A stretch of DNA of 53,965 nucleotides. Origin: JBKXSZ01 sp047017005 (GTDB lineage: Bacteria; Bacillota; Clostridia; TANB77; CAG-508). Under the pieces are notes generated by a model that made no database searches, was not told the DNA's origin, and worked only from the letters and a program-made list of their open reading frames with translations. A program made the position numbers and the translations under genes. This document shows positions 50,417 to 53,965 of this stretch, piece after piece. Location of the stretch: assembly GCA_047017005.1 (NCBI GenBank), contig JBKXSZ010000007.1, positions 1 through 53,965 of the forward strand. Reading direction: 5' to 3'. Position 1 is the first letter of the stretch; each line of letters begins with the position of its first letter.

Positions 50417-50734
50417 TTATTTTGTCAATATTTTTTTTGATTTTGCGCAATCTATATTTATTATTTTAGTATTTGTTTGATATTCTGAATATATATTCCA
50501 CTCTTCTATTTTCCTTTGTATAATTTGAAAATATTTGCAACGATTATATCCTATAAATTTATATTTATTTTTATAAAAATCATTATCCACATAATACATT
50601 CGATTTCTTTTGTTTTCTAAATCAACCATTTCTTGTAAATCTATAAAAGCAGATTCAAAATTATCATATGTCTTTAAAATATATGGACATCCTCCATTAC
50701 AAATAATTTTTATAGCATATTCGATTATAATAAT
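50417..50734 (-). CDS. Hypothetical small protein, about 105 aa, unusual start
   Basis: From ATG 50629 the product has 70 residues (MVDLENKRNRMYYVDNDFYK, ending CAKSKKILTK). The frame is open for 35 more codons upstream with protein-like sequence (AIKIICNGGCPYILKTYDNF), starting right after an extremely strong site, GAGAGAGGGGG (minus strand, 50747-50736), so the real start may be an ATT or ATA near 50734-50726. The ATG at 50629 has no good site. No family recognised. It has the same direction as the phage genes and lies 580 bases beyond the replication gene. A phage or a host gene are both possible. Confidence 0.45.
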   Translation of the reverse strand: MIIIEYAIKIICNGGCPYILKTYDNFESAFIDLQEMVDLENKRNRMYYVDNDFYKNKYKFIGYNRCKYFQIIQRKIEEWNIYSEYQTNTKIINIDCAKSKKILTK

Positions 50735-50758
50735 ACCCCCTCTCTCTTTCCTTATATT

Positions 50759-50786
50759 TTAAATTGTATCATAAATTATGTAAACA
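50759..50786. other. Candidate dif/att-like site
   Basis: The 28-base stretch ends in ATTATGTAAAC (50775-50785), identical to the right (XerD) arm of the Bacillus dif site. The left arm agrees poorly, about 16 of 28 positions in total. Filamentous phages integrate at dif-like sites, so this could mark the left prophage border. The match may also be chance in AT-rich DNA. Confidence 0.3.
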
Positions 50787-50877
50787 AGCAACATCATATA
50801 ATTTAATTCTATCGACACGTTTCGACAAATAAATAAAAAAATATATAATATACTTTTACTAAAAGGGGGAATAAAAA

Positions 50878-51288
50878 TTGAAAAACAAAAAAATAATAAT
50901 TACTCTAATAATACTTATTATAGTGTTGGGAATAATATTACTCATTAAAATTAATACTAAGAAAAATATTAATACTAGCAGTAATATCACCAAAAACAAT
51001 ATAGTAAAAAATACAATATTTGACGTCTCAGAAGAACCTAAAACCGTATATATAGTAAAAAAAGAAGCTCGAGCATTTGGAATTGATGGAATTCTAAAAA
51101 ATAATACCAATCAGACAATAAAAAATATAGAATTAGCAACTACTTTCTATGATAAAGAAGGAAATAAACTAAGGAAAAATAGTACAAGAATGGAAGAATT
51201 ACTTCCTGGGCAAACTTGGAAATTTACAATAGCAACATATGAAAGTAAATATAAATATGATAATATCCAAATAACATATGATAATTAA
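50878..51288 (+). CDS. Membrane-anchored FxLYD-like domain protein
   Basis: A 136-residue protein with an N-terminal membrane helix (IIITLIILIIVLGIILLI) and an external domain of immunoglobulin-like beta character: FGIDGILKNNTNQTIKNIEL, TTFYDKEGNKL and LLPGQTWKFTIATYE, the typical layout of FxLYD domains. The start is TTG at 50878, seven bases after AAAGGGGGA; a TATAAT box lies upstream. It is transcribed against the prophage genes and shares a bidirectional terminator with the replication gene. It may be a cargo gene on the prophage or a host gene at its border. Confidence 0.7.
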   Translation: MKNKKIIITLIILIIVLGIILLIKINTKKNINTSSNITKNNIVKNTIFDVSEEPKTVYIVKKEARAFGIDGILKNNTNQTIKNIELATTFYDKEGNKLRKNSTRMEELLPGQTWKFTIATYESKYKYDNIQITYDN

Positions 51289-51316
51289 AAAAGAGTAGGA
51301 ATCCCCTACTCTTTTA
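51288..51316. terminator. Bidirectional terminator, FxLYD gene and phage rep gene
   Basis: AAAAGAGTAGG and CCTACTCTTTT form an 11-pair stem with a short loop, with T residues on the plus side and A/T on the other. It contains both stop codon regions. Confidence 0.8.
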
Positions 51317-52189
51317 ATTTATATTAAAAATTTTAGATACACATTGAATAATAGCATATGTACAATATTTATTTTCTAAGTTAATTTTATAGTCCCCTTG
51401 CAACAATTTTTTTACTTTATCTTTATATCGTCTACTTAAATCATTAATATTAAAACCGAGATTGAACCGCATATAAAACAGCAAGCAAGGTTCTATCTTC
51501 ATAATCCTTAAAACTATATAAATAATTATTTAAAAACAGTTCTGGCAACTTTATATCATAATCATAATATTTTATATCTTTTACTTTCAAATTAATTTTA
51601 GACGTAATCTCGACCCTTGTAAGATTATATTCAAGATTACTTTCTATTTTCTTATTATAGATTTTTATTCGATTATCACTACGCCCCATATAATAAGTTC
51701 TATCATCATATCCTTTCATAACAATCCTAAAATCTTTTTTACGACCGTTTATCTATACCGACATAAGTCTAATATATTCACTCGAATATCCATAGCAATA
51801 TCTAATTGCTTTATAATCCAATTAGAGGTCATATTCAAAATATATTTTAAAAGACCTGATAAGGGCAACTTATTAGGGTTAAACTCAACAGTAAAATTAT
51901 ATTCCGTCTTTTCATTTTGCATAGACTTAGAATTATTCGTAAGTTCACTATTATGCATAAAACCAAACCAATAGCTTTGTCCCTCTACTATCTCAATATT
52001 ATAATTATATTTAAATTGTGATAATGAAGAACTCATATATTCTTTTTTTATCTGATGTTTATATAAAGTTTTCAATCTAAACTCTATTTTCGTAAAATCA
52101 GAATACGTCATATTAGTTCTAAGTCGAAGCATATCGACAGTATAAACAATATTATCGGGACTAGTGATAAAATTATAATCAGCATACAT
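51314..52189 (-). pseudogene. Phage replication initiation protein (Rep_trans type), broken by two frameshifts
   Basis: Rep nicks the phage origin and starts rolling-circle replication. Three pieces in consecutive order make one protein of about 290 residues: 52189-51749 (MYADYNFITSPDNIVYTVDM, TVEFNPNKLPLSGLL, WIIKQLDIAMDI), 51745-51450 (INGRKKDFRIVMKGYDDRTY, IKIYNKKIES, RVEITSKI) and about 51470-51314 (RFNLGFNINDLSRRYKDKVK to SKIFNIN). The VEFNPNK and DIA..D strands, the YMG...R.KIYNKK strand and the RVE strand are characteristic of replication initiation factors of filamentous phages and related plasmids. Breaks are near 51750 (one base missing or two extra) and 51463 (one extra base). The start follows GGGGGC. 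Confidence 0.82.
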
Positions 52190-52194
52190 ATAAA

Positions 52195-52350
52195 GCCCCC
52201 TATTTTTTATTTTTTTTGTAATATATTACAGTTATCTCGCCTTGTTAGAAGAGGCGAGATAGAAATTTAAACGAAAAAATTTTCTTTTTACGTTCAAACG
52301 CCACTTAGGCTTATTCATTAAAACGTTTCGCCGTTTTATCACGAATAACA
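52195..52350. other. Candidate phage replication origin, hairpin-rich intergenic region
   Basis: Between rep and the small membrane gene, two hairpins stand out: TATCTCGCC/GGCGAGATA (52233-52241 and 52253-52261, nine perfect pairs, GC-rich in an AT-rich context) and TAAAACG-TTTCGC-CGTTTTA (52319-52338). A third weak dyad (GCTAGTC/TTGTTAGC) follows at 52352-52366. Position upstream of rep matches origins of filamentous phages. Confidence 0.5.
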
Positions 52351-52352
52351 AG

Positions 52353-52538
52353 CTAGTCTTTGTTAGCCTTCTTTGTCTTTAAACGATTATATTCTGACCA
52401 AATACAATGCTTATATTCCTTGCATACAATATTTTTACAACCTTTCATTTTACATTTTTTATAACTAAATCTATCTAAAAATTGAGTAATAGAAAAATTA
52501 ATCAAAATAAGAATAATAATATACGTAAAATTAACCAT
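52353..52538 (-). CDS. Small phage membrane protein, Cys-rich tail, 61 aa
   Basis: An N-terminal membrane helix (MVNFTYIIILILINFSITQF) is followed by a basic tail with four cysteines (CKMKGCKNIVCKEYKHCIW). The ATG (52538) overlaps the end of the Zot gene by eight bases and follows GGGAAAGAGG, so it is translationally coupled to it. No family recognised. In this position filamentous phages often have small accessory membrane proteins; the cysteines may bind metal. Confidence 0.65.
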   Translation of the reverse strand: MVNFTYIIILILINFSITQFLDRFSYKKCKMKGCKNIVCKEYKHCIWSEYNRLKTKKANKD

Positions 52539-53398
52539 TACCTCTTTCCCCTCTCTCTATAAACTCTGATTTTTTCATATTTTCGACAACCTGATACGTA
52601 TCATATAAATTTCTTAAAAAATTAGATTGAATATAACTATACTTTCCTTTTCGAGCTCTAAATTTTTTCTTTGGTTGTGGATTATCTATAATAGCGTTAT
52701 ATTCATCTGCATCATATATTTTTTCTCTAGTCCAACGACCAAGAAAAGTTTTACATTCTACAACATCAAAACACTGCTCTCTAATCTGTTTAACTACTCT
52801 AGTATAAACTTGACTAGTCAACAATATTTTTATCTTCTGTTTACGTTGCTGGGTAATTACTGATAAAATACCGTTCGGGAAAATCTTTCCACTTAGAATT
52901 ATCATATTCGTTCTGTATTTCATCTATAGCAAAGATTACACCATCTTCGCCATTACGAGTTTCTAACAGCTGCCTCCAATCGACAAGTGGCATATCTTGT
53001 CTAATATAGTTAAAATTCGTCACAACTAGACAATTTGGGAATTGCTGCTTAATTCTTTCTAAATATTCAACCATAGACATTGTCTTTCCAGAGCCTTGTC
53101 TACCGCAAAAAATAGTTACCCCAAAAAGATTGAACTTACGACCATTTATCAATAACAATAATAAATCATATATCTTCCATCTAAGAAAATCTAATAATCT
53201 AATAAAAAAGCCAAAAAGTGGAATTTGAACATTTGGAATATTAAATTTCTCTATAAAATTACATATTTGTAATAAACGATATTGAAGACTTAGTCTTCTA
53301 AATTTACTATAAACTTCAACAAAATCTGAAATATCTAAACTATTAAAAATATCACTTCTTAAATGCCTATAATATTTATTAAATATAAAATTTTTCAT
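52531..53398 (-). pseudogene. Zot-like phage morphogenesis ATPase, frameshifted
   Basis: Zot-like (pI-like) proteins drive assembly and export of filamentous phage. I start at ATG 53398 (MKNFIFNKYYRHLRSDIFNS), after GGAGATG. The ATPase has Walker A FCGRQGSGKTMSM, a VVTNFNY strand and Walker B DGVIFAIDEIQNEYDNSKW. At 52877-52879 the reading breaks: removing one C of the CCC run joins KWKDFP to NGILSVITQQRKQKIKILLT (the sensor motif) and CKTFLGRWTREKIYDADEYN, to the stop at 52531, giving 288 residues. An N-terminal hydrophobic segment (FGFFIRLLDFL and IYDLLLLLI) is present before the P-loop; no C-terminal periplasmic domain is visible, a usual trait of Gram-positive inoviruses. Confidence 0.88.
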
Positions 53399-53412
53399 AC
53401 CTTCAACATCTC

Positions 53413-53670
53413 CTACCCAAATCGAATATTTAAACATGGTATTAAACCAGCAACAAAATGCAAAATAGCGAATAATAATTGAGATGTAAGCCAAAAAACT
53501 ATATTGCCAATAATTACAATCCATACATCAATAGGAAAAAACTGTATAGCTTTCAAAAGTAAATCTAAAACATTCACAATTGAATTAGGAAGATAAGAAA
53601 ATACAGGTAATAATCCAATAAAACCTTTTACAATAACAAGTAAAGGCGTACACATCCATTGAACTATCAT
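53413..53670 (-). CDS. Small phage membrane protein, DUF2523-like, 85 aa
   Basis: Three to four hydrophobic segments (CTPLLVIVKGFIGLLPVF, SIVNVLDLLLKAIQFF, VWIVIIGNIVFWLTSQLLFA) in 85 residues, without signal cleavage. It sits between the adhesion-type protein and Zot, exactly where filamentous phages carry the pVI/DUF2523-type minor coat protein. The ATG overlaps the upstream stop by four bases (ATGA) and the downstream Zot start is 12 bases after its stop. Function in the virion is inferred from position and membrane layout. Confidence 0.72.
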   Translation of the reverse strand: MIVQWMCTPLLVIVKGFIGLLPVFSYLPNSIVNVLDLLLKAIQFFPIDVWIVIIGNIVFWLTSQLLFAILHFVAGLIPCLNIRFG

Positions 53671-53965
53671 TTCATACCACCCCCATTATTATTAAAATCA
53701 TTGCCAGATTTAGTAGAGCCATCAGTAATACTAGTACCTCTAAGTAATTTAACTATCTGATTAAAATTATAAATAAGTAAAAAAATGAAAGTTATACCGC
53801 CTTACCCAAGCATACCAAGTCTGTTTATACTTTGTAATATTTCCGAAATCTATAAAAGATTTTTTACTAAACGTTAATCCACCAACTTTATATCCATTTA
53901 AATCTACAGCAATGGAATTCCCTTCAACCAAATCCTTTGTAGTCTCAAACAAATTAATATAATCT
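53667..53965 (-). pseudogene. C-terminal end of the phage minor coat/adhesion protein, frameshifted, runs off the window
   Basis: Open from the window edge (minus strand), the frame reads DYINLFETTKDLVEGNSIAV, then DLNGYKVGGLTFSKKSFIDF and TKYKQTWYAWVRR. Near 53795 the natural sense moves one base: the next frame gives GGITFIFLLIYNFNQIVKLL, a C-terminal membrane anchor with a Lys/Arg edge, then a Gly/Ser/Asn tail to the stop at 53667. A C-terminal membrane anchor before a DUF2523-like gene fits the adhesion protein (pIII-like) of filamentous phages. The N-terminal, receptor-binding part is outside the window. Confidence 0.65.

Noticed and set aside
51440..51760. Programmed ribosomal frameshifting in the phage rep gene
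   Set aside because: No slippery heptamer is visible at either break, two shifts in opposite directions would be needed, and Rep proteins of this type are read in one frame.

Overview
The window comes from an AT-rich, spore-forming Firmicute, most likely an uncultured anaerobic Clostridia lineage. Evidence for this: spoVS and gerW are present, the ymdB-spoVS, recA-recX and miaB-mutS blocks have clostridial order, ribosome binding sites are strong AGGAGG-type, promoters are TTGACA/TATAAT, and a Pta-AckA acetate pathway is present. No rRNA or tRNA gene was seen. A run of ten N at 2897-2906 shows that the sequence is a scaffolded draft.

Positions 1-42 kb are core chromosome. Order: two small unknown genes; ymdB and spoVS; a peptide-binding protein cut by the N gap; recA, a NUDIX gene and recX; scpA, a DUF2953 gene and gerW. 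An ISLre2-type element (8509-10230) follows, then a protein with two PemK/MazF-like domains, a DacF-type carboxypeptidase, a VanW lipoprotein, rpmE, miaB, mutS, a beta-CASP nuclease, rpmF, a YfhO-like membrane protein, der, plsY, gpsA and dtd. An IS4-like element (28122-29726) sits exactly at the stop codon of a lipoprotein gene and just upstream of the rnpB promoter. After rnpB come an RluA-type pseudouridine synthase, a coupled NUDIX/radical SAM/radical SAM/unknown operon, trmB, pta, two tandem ackA genes, an HNH endonuclease and a phosphodiester glycosidase.

Positions 42-50.4 kb are accessory in character. They hold an IS200-type element, a DUF308 membrane protein, a LysM (YneA-like) gene with a LexA-type box inside its promoter, a tyrosine recombinase, and a 1125-residue protein ending in a PP1/ApaH-like phosphatase domain. 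After that come remnants of an ATPase and an AbrB-type gene, and about 1 kb of structured AT-rich DNA.

From about 50.4 kb to the window end lies the most interesting object: the left part of an integrated filamentous phage (inovirus). Read right to left on the minus strand it has the C-terminus of a probable minor coat/adhesion protein, a small multi-helix membrane protein, a Zot-like morphogenesis ATPase, a small membrane protein, a hairpin-rich intergenic region that could be the origin, and a rolling-circle replication initiator. Its three long genes all carry frameshifts, so the prophage is either decaying or affected by indel errors; two chromosomal genes show the same kind of single-base shift. 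Functions are inferred from motifs and gene order read by eye; no database search was done.
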